This document shows positions 1-9,824 of a DNA stretch of 64,000 nt, piece by piece. The translations under genes were made by a program, and so were the position numbers. Origin of the DNA: Maritalea mobilis. GTDB taxonomy: Bacteria; Pseudomonadota; Alphaproteobacteria; Rhizobiales; Devosiaceae. The DNA lies in NCBI RefSeq assembly GCF_004363175.1, contig NZ_SNYR01000001.1, positions 124,001-188,000 of the forward strand, in the 5' to 3' direction. The notes under the pieces are model-generated. The model was not told the DNA's origin, did no database searches, and saw nothing but the letters and a program-made list of their open reading frames with translations. Each line of letters starts with the position of its first letter. Within the stretch, counting starts at the first letter, position 1.

Positions 1-4
1 CAAG

Positions 5-910
5 ATGACGAATAATATCGAAACAAAATGCGGCTTTGTGGCGCTCGTGGGCGCGCCGAACGCAGGCAAATCAACATTGCTGAACGCGTTGGTGGGCACC
101 AAAGTTTCCATCGTAACGCACAAGGCACAAACCACCCGCACACAGGTGCGTGGCGTGGTGACCCTTGATCAAAGCCAAATGATCTTTGTGGACACCCCGG
201 GTATTTTTAAGCCCAAGCGCCGCTTGGACCGCGCCATGGTGCATTCCGCATGGTCTGGCGCTGCAGATGCAGACGTGCTTGCGCTGATCATTGATTGTAA
301 AAAAGGCTTGAATGATCAAATTGAAGAGCTGATCGAAGGCCTGAGCGACTATAAGCAGCCAAAAGTGTTGATCCTCAACAAAATTGATCAGGTTGAGCGC
401 AGCACCTTGCTGGCCTTGTCGCAAAAGCTGAACGAAAAGTTGAATTTTGACCAAACCTTTATGGTGTCGGCCCTTAAAGGCGATGGCGTGAAGGACTTTG
501 TTGATTATTGCGCCGAAGCAATGCCAGTTGAACCTTGGCACTTCCCAGAAGATCATTTGACGGATTTGACCTTGGCGCTGACAGCTGCCGAAGTGACACG
601 CGAAAAACTGTTTCTGCGTATTCACGAAGAAATTCCATATGCAGCGACTGTCGAAACAGAACAGTTTAAAACGCAAAAAGATGGGTCATACCGCATCCAG
701 CAAGTAGTTTATGTGTCGCGCGATGGTCACAAGAAGATTGTGTTGGGCAAAAATGGCCAAACCATCAAAAAGATTGGCGAAGAATCGCGCAAGGAATTGA
801 GCGAAATCTTCGAAACCAAAGTTCACCTCTTCCTGTTCGTGAAAGTGCGCGAAAAATGGGCAGACGACCCATCGCGATATCGCGAAATGGGCCTTGAGTT
901 CCCACAATAG
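5..910 (+). CDS. era: GTPase Era
   Basis: Era is a GTPase that binds 16S rRNA and helps 30S subunit maturation. The 301-residue frame shows the P-loop GAPNAGKS at residues 16-23, switch motif DTPG at 63-66 and specificity motif NKID at 125-128. A C-terminal KH RNA-binding domain contains the GKNG loop near residue 247. Length matches the family. The ATG lies 4 bases from the window edge, so upstream signals are not visible. recO starts 7 bases after the stop, and parC follows, the usual rhizobial order (rnc would be expected just upstream). The identification is secure. Confidence 0.97.
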   Translation: MTNNIETKCGFVALVGAPNAGKSTLLNALVGTKVSIVTHKAQTTRTQVRGVVTLDQSQMIFVDTPGIFKPKRRLDRAMVHSAWSGAADADVLALIIDCKKGLNDQIEELIEGLSDYKQPKVLILNKIDQVERSTLLALSQKLNEKLNFDQTFMVSALKGDGVKDFVDYCAEAMPVEPWHFPEDHLTDLTLALTAAEVTREKLFLRIHEEIPYAATVETEQFKTQKDGSYRIQQVVYVSRDGHKKIVLGKNGQTIKKIGEESRKELSEIFETKVHLFLFVKVREKWADDPSRYREMGLEFPQ

Positions 911-917
911 GCACAAA

Positions 918-1640
918 ATGGAATGGCAGGCTGAAGGTTTAATCATCGGCACCCGTAGGCACGGGGAGAATGCTGTGATCATTGAAACCATGACAGCCGA
1001 ACATGGCCGCCATTTGGGACTGGTGAAGGGTGGTCGCTCGCGCAAATATGCGGCATTGCTGCAACCTGGCAACTCGGTCCAACTTGTGTGGCGTGCGCGA
1101 TTGGCCGACCATTTGGGCATGTTCACCGTCGAAGCCGTGAAATTGCGCGCAGCCAGCCTGATGGAAAGCCGCCAGCGCTTGGCGCTCAGCCAATTGCTTT
1201 GCGAGCATATGCGGCTATTGCCTGAACGTGATCCACATCCGCGGCTATATGCTGAAGCCTTAGCTATGCACGACAATGATGCGGACGGTGAAACCTTGGC
1301 ACGCGCCTTGGCTAAATTTGAAATGAGGCTATTGAACGAGCTTGGTTTCGGCATTGATGTTTCTGCCTGCGCGATTACGGGGGAAGAAGAGGGGCTTTGC
1401 TATGTGTCGCCCCGCACTGGTCGCGCAGTGACCAAAGAAGCTGGCGAAGACTATAAGGATAAGCTGTTTGCCCTGCCGGAAATGCTTGGTGGCAGCCTGA
1501 AAATGGGCCCGGCCGAAGCCATTGACGCTGCTTTTCGGCTCACGGGACACTTTTTACACCTACATATTTGGTCTCCACGGCAATTATCCCCACCTTCTAT
1601 GCGTCAGGCCCTCATCGAAGGCTTGGTAAAGGCGCTATAA
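918..1640 (+). CDS. recO: DNA repair protein RecO
   Basis: RecO works with RecF and RecR to load RecA on single-stranded DNA. The 240-residue protein begins MEWQAEGLIIGTRRHGENA, the typical start of the N-terminal OB fold (about residues 1-80), followed by a helical C-terminal part. The second half has CAITGEEEGLCYVSPRTGRAV, the alphaproteobacterial version of the region that forms a zinc finger in other RecO proteins; the full four-cysteine set is not present. An upstream TTG at 894 inside era is in frame, but the ATG at 918 gives the conserved N-terminus. It is probably co-transcribed with era. Confidence 0.93.
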   Translation: MEWQAEGLIIGTRRHGENAVIIETMTAEHGRHLGLVKGGRSRKYAALLQPGNSVQLVWRARLADHLGMFTVEAVKLRAASLMESRQRLALSQLLCEHMRLLPERDPHPRLYAEALAMHDNDADGETLARALAKFEMRLLNELGFGIDVSACAITGEEEGLCYVSPRTGRAVTKEAGEDYKDKLFALPEMLGGSLKMGPAEAIDAAFRLTGHFLHLHIWSPRQLSPPSMRQALIEGLVKAL

Positions 1641-1678
1641 TCAAAGTGATTCGGAACGACTAAACCAAAGGGATCCCC

Positions 1679-3925
1679 ATGGGAGATCAAACGCCTGTTG
1701 ATGGCGGCGGCGAGCTGCCAACAATCGATTTGCGCGGCGCGCTTGAAGAACGCTATTTGAGCTATGCGCTTTCCACCATTACCCAGCGGGCCTTGCCCGA
1801 CGTGCGCGACGGCTTGAAGCCAGTACATCGGCGCATTCTGCACGCCATGCGCTTGCTGAAGCTCGATCCCGGCCAAGGATACAAAAAGTCTGCCCGTGTG
1901 GTTGGTGATGTGATCGGTAAATTCCACCCCCACGGCGACCAGGCTGTTTATGACGCATTGGTGCGCTTAGCACAGGATTTTGCCGTGCGTTATCCGCTGG
2001 CGGATGGGCAAGGCAACTTCGGCAATATCGATGGCGATAGTGCAGCGGCCATGCGTTACACAGAGGCGCGCCTGACCAGTGTAGCCGCACGACTTTTGGA
2101 AGGCATCACCGAAGATGCCGTCGATTTCCGTGAAACCTATGATGGGGAAGATGAAGAACCCATCGTTTTGCCGTCCAACTTCCCGAATCTGTTGGCCAAC
2201 GGTTCTTCAGGCATTGCCGTGGGCATGGCCACATCCATCCCGCCGCACAATGTTGCTGAATTGTGCGATGCAGCGCTGCATTTGATCAAAACACCAAATG
2301 CACGCACTGAAACACTTGTGAATTATGTGCAAGGCCCGGATTTCCCAACTGGCGGCATTTTGGTGGATGATCGCGAAACCATCATCCAAGCCTATGAAAC
2401 GGGCCGAGGCGGTTTCCGCTGTCGTGCGCGTTGGGAAACGGAAGATCAGGGCCGGGGCGGCTATCAGATCGTTGTGACCGAAATTCCCTATCAGGTACAA
2501 AAATCTCGCTTGGTGGAAAAAATCGCAGATTTGCTGCTGGCGAAAAAGCTGCCGCTTTTGCGCGATGTGCGAGACGAATCTGACGAAAATATCCGTTTGG
2601 TGTTGGAGCCGAAAAGCCGCACAGTTGATCCTGTGCTGTTGATGGAATCCTTGTTTAAGCTCACCGATTTGGAGAGCCGGATTTCGCTTAACATGAACGT
2701 TTTGGCCCACGGCACAGTGCCCAAAGTGATGGGGTTGGGCGAGGCGCTGCTTTCTTGGTTGGAACACCGTAAGGAAGTTTTAGTTCGTCGATCTAACTAT
2801 CGCTTGGGGCAAATCGAGCACCGCCTGAACGTGCTTGGCGGCTATTTAATCGCCTATCTCAATATTGATGAGGTCATTCACATCATCCGGGAAGAGGATG
2901 ATGCCAAAGCGGCTTTGATGAAGCGGTTTGAATTGAATGAAGTGCAGGCCGAAGCCATTTTGAACATGCGCTTGCGGGCGTTGCGCAAACTGGAAGAGTT
3001 TGAAATTCGCAAAGAGTTCGACAAGCTAAGCGAAGAAAAAGCTGGGCTGGTTGAATTGTTGGGCTCCACTGATAAACAATGGGAAGTTGTTGCGGATCAG
3101 GTGCGGGAGATCAAAAAAGAATTCGGCAAAGACACAAAAATGGGTGCACGACGCACCACATTTGAAAATGCGCCGGAAGCCAATTTGGACGACATTCAAA
3201 CCGCAATGATTGAGCGCGAGCCAATCACAGTAATCTTGTCAGAAAAAGGCTGGATCAGAGCGCTTAAAGGTCACACAACGGATTTGAGCTCAGTGACCTT
3301 TAAAACAGGCGATAAGCTGAAATTGTGGGCACATGCGCAAACCACCGATAAATTGCTGATGCTGTCCACCAATGGCCGAATCTACACCATCTTGGGCGAT
3401 AAATTGCCCGGTGGTCGCGGTCATGGTGAGCCTGTGCGTATCTTGGTGGATATGGACGAAGGCACGGATATTGTTGATCTGGTTGTGTATAAAGCTGGCG
3501 CCAAGCGTTTGATTGCATCTGATTTGGGCAATGGCTTTATCGTGCCAGAAGATGGGCTGATCGCGAACACCCGCAAAGGCAAGCAGGTGCTCAATGTTTC
3601 CGGCAAAGTCGAAGCAAAAATCTTTGCGCCGATTGAAGGCGATATGGTCGCTGTGATCGGGCAAAACCGCAAGTTGCTGGTGTTCCCGCTGGATCAGTTG
3701 CCCGAAATGGGCCGTGGCAAAGGCGTGCGCTTGCAACGCTATAAAGATGGCGGCGTGTCAGACGTGAAAACCTTCAATAGAGAAGAGGGGCTCAGTTGGA
3801 CCGACAGTTCAGGCCGCACTTACAAGCGTGAATCTGATGAGCTGATGGAATGGCATGGCGAACGGGCCCATGCGGGTCGTCAGCCGCCTCCAGGCTTCCC
3901 ACGGAACAATAAGTTCAAGGGTTAG
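1679..3925 (+). CDS. parC: DNA topoisomerase IV subunit A
   Basis: ParC is the DNA-cleaving subunit of topoisomerase IV, which decatenates daughter chromosomes together with ParE. The 748-residue protein has the winged-helix/tower cleavage core, with the active tyrosine in AAMRYTEA at Tyr127, and a C-terminal beta-pinwheel region from about residue 500. The GKFHPHGD loop (residues 80-87) is followed by Gln88 and Asp92 at the places of E. coli Ser80 and Glu84. The rhizobial position after recO, and a tail unlike the longer GyrA one, support ParC over GyrA. The stop is followed by a strong hairpin terminator. Confidence 0.94.
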   Translation: MGDQTPVDGGGELPTIDLRGALEERYLSYALSTITQRALPDVRDGLKPVHRRILHAMRLLKLDPGQGYKKSARVVGDVIGKFHPHGDQAVYDALVRLAQDFAVRYPLADGQGNFGNIDGDSAAAMRYTEARLTSVAARLLEGITEDAVDFRETYDGEDEEPIVLPSNFPNLLANGSSGIAVGMATSIPPHNVAELCDAALHLIKTPNARTETLVNYVQGPDFPTGGILVDDRETIIQAYETGRGGFRCRARWETEDQGRGGYQIVVTEIPYQVQKSRLVEKIADLLLAKKLPLLRDVRDESDENIRLVLEPKSRTVDPVLLMESLFKLTDLESRISLNMNVLAHGTVPKVMGLGEALLSWLEHRKEVLVRRSNYRLGQIEHRLNVLGGYLIAYLNIDEVIHIIREEDDAKAALMKRFELNEVQAEAILNMRLRALRKLEEFEIRKEFDKLSEEKAGLVELLGSTDKQWEVVADQVREIKKEFGKDTKMGARRTTFENAPEANLDDIQTAMIEREPITVILSEKGWIRALKGHTTDLSSVTFKTGDKLKLWAHAQTTDKLLMLSTNGRIYTILGDKLPGGRGHGEPVRILVDMDEGTDIVDLVVYKAGAKRLIASDLGNGFIVPEDGLIANTRKGKQVLNVSGKVEAKIFAPIEGDMVAVIGQNRKLLVFPLDQLPEMGRGKGVRLQRYKDGGVSDVKTFNREEGLSWTDSSGRTYKRESDELMEWHGERAHAGRQPPPGFPRNNKFKG

Positions 3926-3931
3926 TGATTG

Positions 3932-3963
3932 AAAATCCCCGTGCATTGCGCGGGGATTTTTTT
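3932..3963. terminator. Rho-independent terminator between convergent genes
   Basis: A 10-bp perfect stem (AAAATCCCCG at 3932-3941 with CGGGGATTTT at 3951-3960) and a 9-base loop, followed by a T run. The A run on the left side makes it work for either strand. It separates parC from the convergent EEP-family gene whose stop lies at 3962. Confidence 0.88.
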
Positions 3964-4963
3964 AATTCTCAGTTTGAATGATGAAGTCTGTATAAAGCGG
4001 GTAATGGTCCGAACCACCGCTTGGCCCTTTGCGGGCAGGCGTTGCAACCACGCCGCCGCGCCTCATTAATTGATCCAACTGCAACCATGCGGGCATCGGA
4101 ACAGGATAGGTTGGTGGCGCAGGCCAAGTGGGTATGCCCTTCGCAACCCGCTCAAGCGAGGCACGTTCAATCAAACCTTTCAAGGAATAAGAATAGGGCG
4201 TCGAGTTAAAATCGCCCGCCACCAACATTGGTCCCTGAACCTGCTGAAGCGCCGCCACAAAAACGTCTACCTGCTCGCGCTGCCGTTCAATCGGCACCGG
4301 CCAATCAAAATGGGTGGTAACCACGCTAAAGCTTTCATGGGTTTCCGTTGCGGGAAACTTCACTGAAATGATGGAGGTCCGTTGGTTCGCTGCCAAGCTG
4401 TCCAAGCAATCATTGCCCGGCTGTGGGGCAAATGGAATTTTCGCATAGAGCGCCACAAAGGACCTGCGCCCGCCTTGGCAATGCAAAGTATATGGGTAGG
4501 TTTCGGTCAAGCGTTCTTCAAGCCCGGCGCGGTGCCAGCGCCAAAACTCTTGAAACACCACAATATCTGGGTCGACTTCGAGCACACTTAGCGCCAGCGC
4601 GTTCAAATCATCATTTTTTGCATAGATGTTGAACGTCATTAGCCGAAGGCTTTTTTCGGTATCGATCTGAGGTGTTTCTTGCCGCACACCAGCAAGAAAT
4701 TCTGGCAAAACCACTGAAGTTGCCGCCAAAAAACCAGTCGCGCTGATGGCGATGATAAAGCCGCGAACAGGTTGGCGACGAAGCAACAATGGTGACAGCA
4801 GCAAGCAGCCCAAGCTGCCGATCAACCAGATAGGTTGCAAATGATTGAAAATATCAAATGGCCAAAAAGCGAATCCCAAAAAGCCGACAATGGCGGACAA
4901 AGCAAAAAAGCCCGCCGCAGCAGAAAAGCCAAAAATAATCAGGCTAGTCAGCGCTTTGCCCAT
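3962..4963 (-). CDS. Membrane-anchored endonuclease/exonuclease/phosphatase family protein
   Basis: This 333-residue protein has three hydrophobic segments in the first ~90 residues, then an EEP (DNase I-like) domain facing the periplasm or outside. Motifs seen in order are LRLMTFNIYAKN, VVFQEFW (catalytic Glu), THFDWP, VAGDFNSTP and GSDHYPL (catalytic Asp-His). It resembles the YafD group. The substrate is unknown; family members cut nucleic acids, phosphoinositides or other phosphodiesters. ATG at 4963 is preceded by GAGGATTCT as ribosome site. bpt lies just upstream in the same direction, 26 bases away, so co-transcription is possible. Confidence 0.82.
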   Translation of the reverse strand: MGKALTSLIIFGFSAAAGFFALSAIVGFLGFAFWPFDIFNHLQPIWLIGSLGCLLLSPLLLRRQPVRGFIIAISATGFLAATSVVLPEFLAGVRQETPQIDTEKSLRLMTFNIYAKNDDLNALALSVLEVDPDIVVFQEFWRWHRAGLEERLTETYPYTLHCQGGRRSFVALYAKIPFAPQPGNDCLDSLAANQRTSIISVKFPATETHESFSVVTTHFDWPVPIERQREQVDVFVAALQQVQGPMLVAGDFNSTPYSYSLKGLIERASLERVAKGIPTWPAPPTYPVPMPAWLQLDQLMRRGGVVATPARKGPSGGSDHYPLYTDFIIQTEN

Positions 4964-4989
4964 AGAATCCTCATCATTTATCGGGAAGA

Positions 4990-5730
4990 TTAGTCTTCCA
5001 GCGGCACCCAGCGGTCAGCATCGGTCAACACTTCCAGCGGAGTATATTCTGCTTTATATGCCATTTTGGGCGAGTTTTTGACCCAATATCCCAAATAAAG
5101 ATGCGGCAAACCTGCAGCTTTGGCGCGACTAATCTGATCAAGAATCATGTAAGCGCCCAAACTGCGTTTATTGGCTTCAGGATCAAAGAAACTGTAGACC
5201 ATGGAAAGGCCATCAGGCAGCACATCTACCAAGGCAACCGCCAGCAACGAATTGATTTGATCTGCGTCCAAAGATCGCTTGCGATATTCCACAACAATGG
5301 TGTGCACCGGTGTATCTTCGATCATATATTCGTAGTCGAAGGCTGACATATCCGACATGCCGCCGCCCGCATGGCGCGCATTGAGATATTTGCGGAACAG
5401 CCGATATTGCTCACGCGTGGCAGCGGGGAACACATCCTGCGAGCTTAAGTCAGCATTTTTGCGCAAAATGCGCCGCTGTCGCGCGTTCGGATCAAATTCG
5501 TCCACAATAACCCGTGCACTTTGACAAGCTGTGCATCCTTGGCAGGCAGGTTTATAGACAATGTTTTGGCTGCGCCGAAATCCATGAAGTGACAATAAAT
5601 CATGCACTTCCGCAGCGCGACGACCACCCAAATGGGTGAACACTTTGCGCTCTGTCCGGTTTGGAAGATAGGGGCAGGGGCTGTCCGTGGTCAGATAGAA
5701 CTGAAGTTCAGCGGTGCGATGTTCTGTCAT
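4990..5730 (-). CDS. bpt: Aspartate/glutamate leucyltransferase (bacterial N-degron transferase)
   Basis: Bpt attaches leucine from leucyl-tRNA to proteins with N-terminal Asp or Glu, marking them for ClpS/ClpAP. The 246-residue sequence fits the ATE1/Bpt family: N-terminal SPCPYLPNRTERKVF (Cys19) and the cysteine cluster PACQGCTACQ (Cys63, 66, 69), then the GNAT-like C-terminal half with SMVYSFFDPE and YLGYWVK. The start ATG has AAGG 8 bases upstream. Leucyl rather than arginyl specificity is taken from family knowledge for alphaproteobacteria. Confidence 0.92.
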   Translation of the reverse strand: MTEHRTAELQFYLTTDSPCPYLPNRTERKVFTHLGGRRAAEVHDLLSLHGFRRSQNIVYKPACQGCTACQSARVIVDEFDPNARQRRILRKNADLSSQDVFPAATREQYRLFRKYLNARHAGGGMSDMSAFDYEYMIEDTPVHTIVVEYRKRSLDADQINSLLAVALVDVLPDGLSMVYSFFDPEANKRSLGAYMILDQISRAKAAGLPHLYLGYWVKNSPKMAYKAEYTPLEVLTDADRWVPLED

Positions 5731-5768
5731 CGTCCGGACCTTGTTTTGTTTGTGTGTCGAAATTTAGT

Positions 5769-7598
5769 CTAAACGCCATAATAGATTGGCGCAACAATAC
5801 TGAACACCAACCAAACAATCACGATAAGCGGAATGCCTGCGATGAAGAAATGCTTGAACCGATAGTGGCCGGGCCCCATGACCAACAAGTTGGTTTGATA
5901 GCCAATCGGGGTCGCAAAACTCGCATTCGCGCCCAAAATCACCGCAATGACAAATGGCAACGGATCAATGCCGAACGCTTGCGCCGTGGAAATGGCAATC
6001 GGGGTGAACAGCACCGCTGTTGCATTGTTAGACAAGAAGTTGGTGAGCACCGCCACAATCAAGAAGATCAGCGACATCACCATCGCCGGGCTGACATTGG
6101 AAAGGGCCATAGCCGTCCAATCCGCGATCATGGTGGCACCGCCTGTGGTTTCCAGCGCGGTGGACATGGCAATGGCCGACCCCACCAGCAAGAAAATACG
6201 CCGATCAATCGCACGCGTGGCTTGCCGCACATTTAAGCAGCCGCCAGCCAACATGCCGAATGCACCCGCGATGGCAGCAAACACGATGGGCACCATGCCT
6301 GTGGCAATGGCGGCAACCGTTGCGGCGAAAATAAGCTGTGCGCGTGAGGCAAAACGGTGCGGGCGCACTTCGGAGGCGCTCCATTCGATCACCACCACAT
6401 CTTGCTGCCCGCGCAAATTGTTGATGGCGCTTGAGCGACCAGCAATCAACAACACATCACCCGCATCTAAGCGGATTTCAGAAAGGCTTTCGCGCGGCAT
6501 GCGGCTGCGGCGCTCAATGCCCAAAATCAAACAGCCATGCTGAGAAAGGAAACCGCGCTGATCAATGCCGTTGTTGATCAAACGAGAGCCGGGGGGCACC
6601 AATGCTTCACACAAAACAATGCCATGGTCCGTTGGGCCGTCCTGATCTTCAGAAATGCGTGGATTGTCGAACGCACGCCATTCTTTTAGCGCGTCGGTCA
6701 ACTGATCGCGCGTTGCGGCCAAAATCAACACGTCGCCCGTGCGCAGTGTCAAATCTTCGAACGGCGGCACATAGCGCTCATATCCCCGCATCACCGCACG
6801 CACGGTCATTTTGGTGAATTTAGGAAACATGCCCGCCACGGTTTTTTCGCCGATTAGCGGGTGCCCTTCATAAAGGCGAATTTCGGTGATGAATTGCAGA
6901 TTGCGGGCCTGAACTTCCTGTCCCTTTTCGTTCATCCGGCTGGGCAGGATGCGCGGCATCAAAAAGATAACATAAAGCGCACCAATGCCCGCCATAATCG
7001 TGCCCGGCACGGTGAAGGCAAAGAAATCAATGGTGACGCCATAGCCTAGTGCAATGCCGGCTGCCAGCAAGTTGGTGGACGAGCCAATCAATGTGGTCAT
7101 GCCACCAAGGATTGAAATAAAGCTGAGCGGCATCATGATCTTAGGCGTTGCCAACTTTCGGCGGGCCGCCACAGCGGTCAAAAGCGGAATAAACATCACC
7201 ACAACAGGTGTATTGTTGATTACCGCGCTCGAAATGCCTGCAATCAGCAAGATAATTGGGATAACGCGAGAAGGGTGACGCGGCCAAAGTCGCTCAAATG
7301 CCTTGGTGATTCCACCCAGCGCATCTGTTTGGAAAAGCGCTTGCCCGATCACCAACAACGCAATGATGGTCAACAAAGCGGGATTGGCAAATCCGGAAAG
7401 CAAACTTTCAGTTGTGAGATTGGTCTCAGGTGCCAACAGGCCAATGGCCATCAGCAGCACCAAAACCCCAAGCGAAACAATTTCTAGGCTAACCAGTTCA
7501 GTGGCAAATAGCACAATGGCCGCGAGAATCACGGCAATGGTCAACCACATGGCCACAGGCATCGAAAGCATGCCCGCTTGGAGAATAGTGTCTATCAT
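5769..7598 (-). CDS. SLC13-type anion/dicarboxylate permease with two RCK_C domains
   Basis: The 609-residue inner-membrane carrier has two hydrophobic halves flanking a soluble insert. INNTPVVVMF (residues 128-137) and GSSTN (172-176) in the first half, and FLSNNATAVLF and TPIGYQTN in the second, are the re-entrant hairpin motifs of the divalent anion:Na+ symporter family. The insert at about 230-405 holds two TrkA_C/RCK_C regulatory modules (RTGDVLILA and DAGDVLLIAG). Substrate cannot be told; sulfate, citrate and C4-dicarboxylates are all known in the group. It is separated from bpt by 38 bases and may be co-transcribed with it. Confidence 0.85.
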   Translation of the reverse strand: MIDTILQAGMLSMPVAMWLTIAVILAAIVLFATELVSLEIVSLGVLVLLMAIGLLAPETNLTTESLLSGFANPALLTIIALLVIGQALFQTDALGGITKAFERLWPRHPSRVIPIILLIAGISSAVINNTPVVVMFIPLLTAVAARRKLATPKIMMPLSFISILGGMTTLIGSSTNLLAAGIALGYGVTIDFFAFTVPGTIMAGIGALYVIFLMPRILPSRMNEKGQEVQARNLQFITEIRLYEGHPLIGEKTVAGMFPKFTKMTVRAVMRGYERYVPPFEDLTLRTGDVLILAATRDQLTDALKEWRAFDNPRISEDQDGPTDHGIVLCEALVPPGSRLINNGIDQRGFLSQHGCLILGIERRSRMPRESLSEIRLDAGDVLLIAGRSSAINNLRGQQDVVVIEWSASEVRPHRFASRAQLIFAATVAAIATGMVPIVFAAIAGAFGMLAGGCLNVRQATRAIDRRIFLLVGSAIAMSTALETTGGATMIADWTAMALSNVSPAMVMSLIFLIVAVLTNFLSNNATAVLFTPIAISTAQAFGIDPLPFVIAVILGANASFATPIGYQTNLLVMGPGHYRFKHFFIAGIPLIVIVWLVFSIVAPIYYGV

Positions 7599-7677
7599 AG
7601 TGGCGCATTTTGCCGCTAAATCACTGCGCCACCAAGTCTTATTTCTTTAAATTAAGAACTTTCTTCAATAAAAATTC

Positions 7678-8220
7678 CTACCGGCCAACATCAACCCAAG
7701 GGGCTTCGTAATTTTCATATTCGCTATGCCAAAAACGATCCATGGGTGAACGGCGCACCATTAATGTGCCTACCACCAAATCATGCACCAATTGGCGGCG
7801 CGCGGTGAACAGCCCGGCCAACAAGATAAAAGGTGTAAACAAGGTGATGCTGACCCAGCCCACAATCGGGTGAAGAATGGCCAACCAACCCTCCAGCGGG
7901 GTTGCGCGGGTCGGAGTAAGCACAATGTCCATCATCTGCATGCCCAAAGTTGCCCGCACTGGTGTGCCCAAGGTGAGCGCATAATAGCCGATCCAAACGC
8001 CCGGCACCAAAATGAAATACCCCAGCCAAGCAATGCCAAGGGTCAACACCCCAAGAATGCCCAACAAAACAGAAGCGATGACGATCAAAATCGTCACAAC
8101 AATCAAATCAATGACAAAAGCCAAAATACGGCGCAGCAATACACCGTCAAAAAGCTCTGGCGCTGAATGTGGGTCTGGCAAATCGTCTCGCACAAACCAA
8201 CCAAATGAATTCTTTCCCAT
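7678..8220 (-). CDS. RDD family membrane protein
   Basis: A 180-residue protein with an RDD-type core: LLRRILAFVIDLIVV near residues 28-42 carries the conserved Arg and Asp of the first membrane helix. Three or four further hydrophobic segments follow, then a cationic tail containing ARRQLVHDLVVGTLMVRR. The role of RDD proteins is mostly unknown; some act in ion exchange. The ATG at 8220 has GGAGACC upstream. An AT-rich short inverted repeat (TTCTT/AAGAA near 7640-7655) follows the gene but is too weak to call a terminator. Confidence 0.82.
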   Translation of the reverse strand: MGKNSFGWFVRDDLPDPHSAPELFDGVLLRRILAFVIDLIVVTILIVIASVLLGILGVLTLGIAWLGYFILVPGVWIGYYALTLGTPVRATLGMQMMDIVLTPTRATPLEGWLAILHPIVGWVSITLFTPFILLAGLFTARRQLVHDLVVGTLMVRRSPMDRFWHSEYENYEAPWVDVGR

Positions 8221-8350
8221 AATAAGGTCTCCACAGTCCCGTTCATTTTAAGATGGCAACAAATAGATGAATTACAAGGGGAACTTATAGTAAGGCTCGA
8301 CAGTTTCTTTTAGGACTGACAAACTGATCTTGTTAACAAGGAGGGAATTT

Positions 8351-8605
8351 ATGGATATTGGAAGCTTGTTGATTTTGCTCCTCATCGGGGCGGTTGCGGG
8401 TTGGCTTGCAGGTCTAATCGTAAAAGGATTCGGCTTCGGGCTCATTGGCAACATTGTTGTGGGCATTTTGGGTGCGGTGATCGCTGGCTATTTATTGCCA
8501 ATGGTCGGCATCGCGATTGGTGGGGGCATCATCGCCTCGATCATAAATGCCACAATTGGCGCGGTGATCTTACTGTTCGTCATCAGCCTCATCAAAAAGG
8601 CATAA
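8351..8605 (+). CDS. GlsB/YeaQ/YmgE family small membrane protein
   Basis: This 84-residue, very hydrophobic protein is rich in Gly: GAVAGWLAGLIVKGFGFGLIGN and repeated GxxxG spacing in three membrane segments are the hallmark of the transglycosylase-associated (YmgE/GlsB) family. Function is unclear; members are often induced by envelope or general stress. The start at ATG 8351 is set by AAGGAGGG at 8338-8345. An in-frame TTG further upstream (8330) precedes that ribosome site and is rejected. The gene is alone on its strand, with a terminator directly after it. Confidence 0.85.
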   Translation: MDIGSLLILLLIGAVAGWLAGLIVKGFGFGLIGNIVVGILGAVIAGYLLPMVGIAIGGGIIASIINATIGAVILLFVISLIKKA

Positions 8606-8610
8606 ATAAA

Positions 8611-8638
8611 AATGGCGGGGACTTCCCCGCCATTTTAT
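8611..8638. terminator. Rho-independent terminator, shared by convergent genes
   Basis: A perfect 10-bp stem (AATGGCGGGG at 8611-8620 with CCCCGCCATT at 8625-8634), a 4-base loop and TT-rich flank. It ends the GlsB-type gene and lies 10 bases past the hemB stop on the other strand, so it probably serves both. Confidence 0.88.
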
Positions 8639-8647
8639 TATTCTCAT

Positions 8648-9664
8648 TTAGCCACGAATCTTCTTCGCTGCATCCAGAGCGAAATAGGTGAGGATGCCAG
8701 AACAGCCAGCGCGCTTAAACGCGATTAGGCTTTCCATCATTGCACCATCCCGGTCCAAGGCACCCGCCGCCGCCGCAAATTCGATTTGCGCATATTCACC
8801 GGACACTTGGTAAGCAAACACAGGCACTTCAAACCGATCTTTCACCTCCCGCACAATATCGAGATATGCCATGCCTGGCTTGACCATCACCCAGTCTGCG
8901 GCTTCCAGCAAATCTTGCTCAACTTCGCGCAGGGCTTCTTCGCGGTTGAACGGTTCAAGCTGATAAGTCTTTTTGTCGCCTTTCAAGCGGGCACCTGAAC
9001 CCACCGCATCGCGGAATGGGCCATAAAAGGCAGAGGCAAACTTGGCGGCATAAGAGAGGAGAATGACATTTTCATACCCTTCTGCATCCAATGCTTCGCG
9101 CAATGCGCCGATGCGCCCGTCCATCATATCTGATGGCGCAATAATATCGGCACCGGCAGCAGCCTGATTAAGCGCCTGTTTGATCAATACCGCCACGCTT
9201 TCGTCGTTGAGAATTATTTCGCCATCCATCAACCCGTCATGCCCATGGCTTGTGTAAGGATCTAGCGCCACATCGGCGATCAGACCGATATCTGGCACCG
9301 CCTTTTTAATGGCACGCAGTGCCTGACACATCAAATTGTCCGGATTATAGCTTTCACGACCATCCTCGGTGCGCCGATCATTTTGCGTGCAGGGGAATAA
9401 TGCCAATGCGGGAATGCCAAGGTCGCGGGCTTCTTTTGCCACTTCAATGGCCAAATCAATGCTCAACCGCTCAACACCGGGCATAGTGGCGATTTTTTCG
9501 CGCTGATTTTCACCTTCTAATATAAAGAGCGGCAAGATCAGGTCGCGACTGGTCAAATCTGTTTCTTGCACCATGGCGCGGCTCCAGCCGGTTTGCCGGG
9601 TGCGACGCATGCGTTTACCCGCTAGAAAATCCAAATCGGCTCGTTCACGTGTGGATTGTGTCAT
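8648..9664 (-). CDS. hemB: Delta-aminolevulinic acid dehydratase (porphobilinogen synthase)
   Basis: HemB joins two 5-aminolevulinate molecules to porphobilinogen in haem synthesis. The 338-residue protein has the Schiff-base lysines in SYAAKFASAFYGPFRDA (Lys208) and VMVKPGMAYLD (Lys262). Where zinc enzymes have three cysteines (E. coli Cys120, 122, 130), this one has Ala133, Asp135 and Asp143 in DVALDPYTSHGHDG. It therefore belongs to the magnesium-type, zinc-independent group usual in rhizobia. The start has AAGGAG 8 bases upstream. The neighbouring divergent genes are DUF6163-like and ldtR, a conserved rhizobial order. Confidence 0.96.
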   Translation of the reverse strand: MTQSTRERADLDFLAGKRMRRTRQTGWSRAMVQETDLTSRDLILPLFILEGENQREKIATMPGVERLSIDLAIEVAKEARDLGIPALALFPCTQNDRRTEDGRESYNPDNLMCQALRAIKKAVPDIGLIADVALDPYTSHGHDGLMDGEIILNDESVAVLIKQALNQAAAGADIIAPSDMMDGRIGALREALDAEGYENVILLSYAAKFASAFYGPFRDAVGSGARLKGDKKTYQLEPFNREEALREVEQDLLEAADWVMVKPGMAYLDIVREVKDRFEVPVFAYQVSGEYAQIEFAAAAGALDRDGAMMESLIAFKRAGCSGILTYFALDAAKKIRG

Positions 9665-9824
9665 AGTGACTCCTTCGCCCGTTATATCGACAAGTGTTCA
9701 GTCAAAGCATAAATTGAACTCAGCTTCTATATGGCATGACGCACAAATGCCGATAAAAAATGCGGCACCTTGCCACGGCGTGTGCCAAAGGTTATGGCAC
9801 TGGAAGGCTGAAGGGGGAAGTGAT

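Noticed and set aside
2207-2767. Long antisense open frames over parC and other conserved genes
   Set aside because: They mirror the codon bias of the sense gene, have no ribosome sites and no recognisable domains.
9573-9824. Long N-terminal extension of the DUF6163-like protein
   Set aside because: It would run antisense through hemB and is not membrane-protein-like; TTG 9825 has a good ribosome site.
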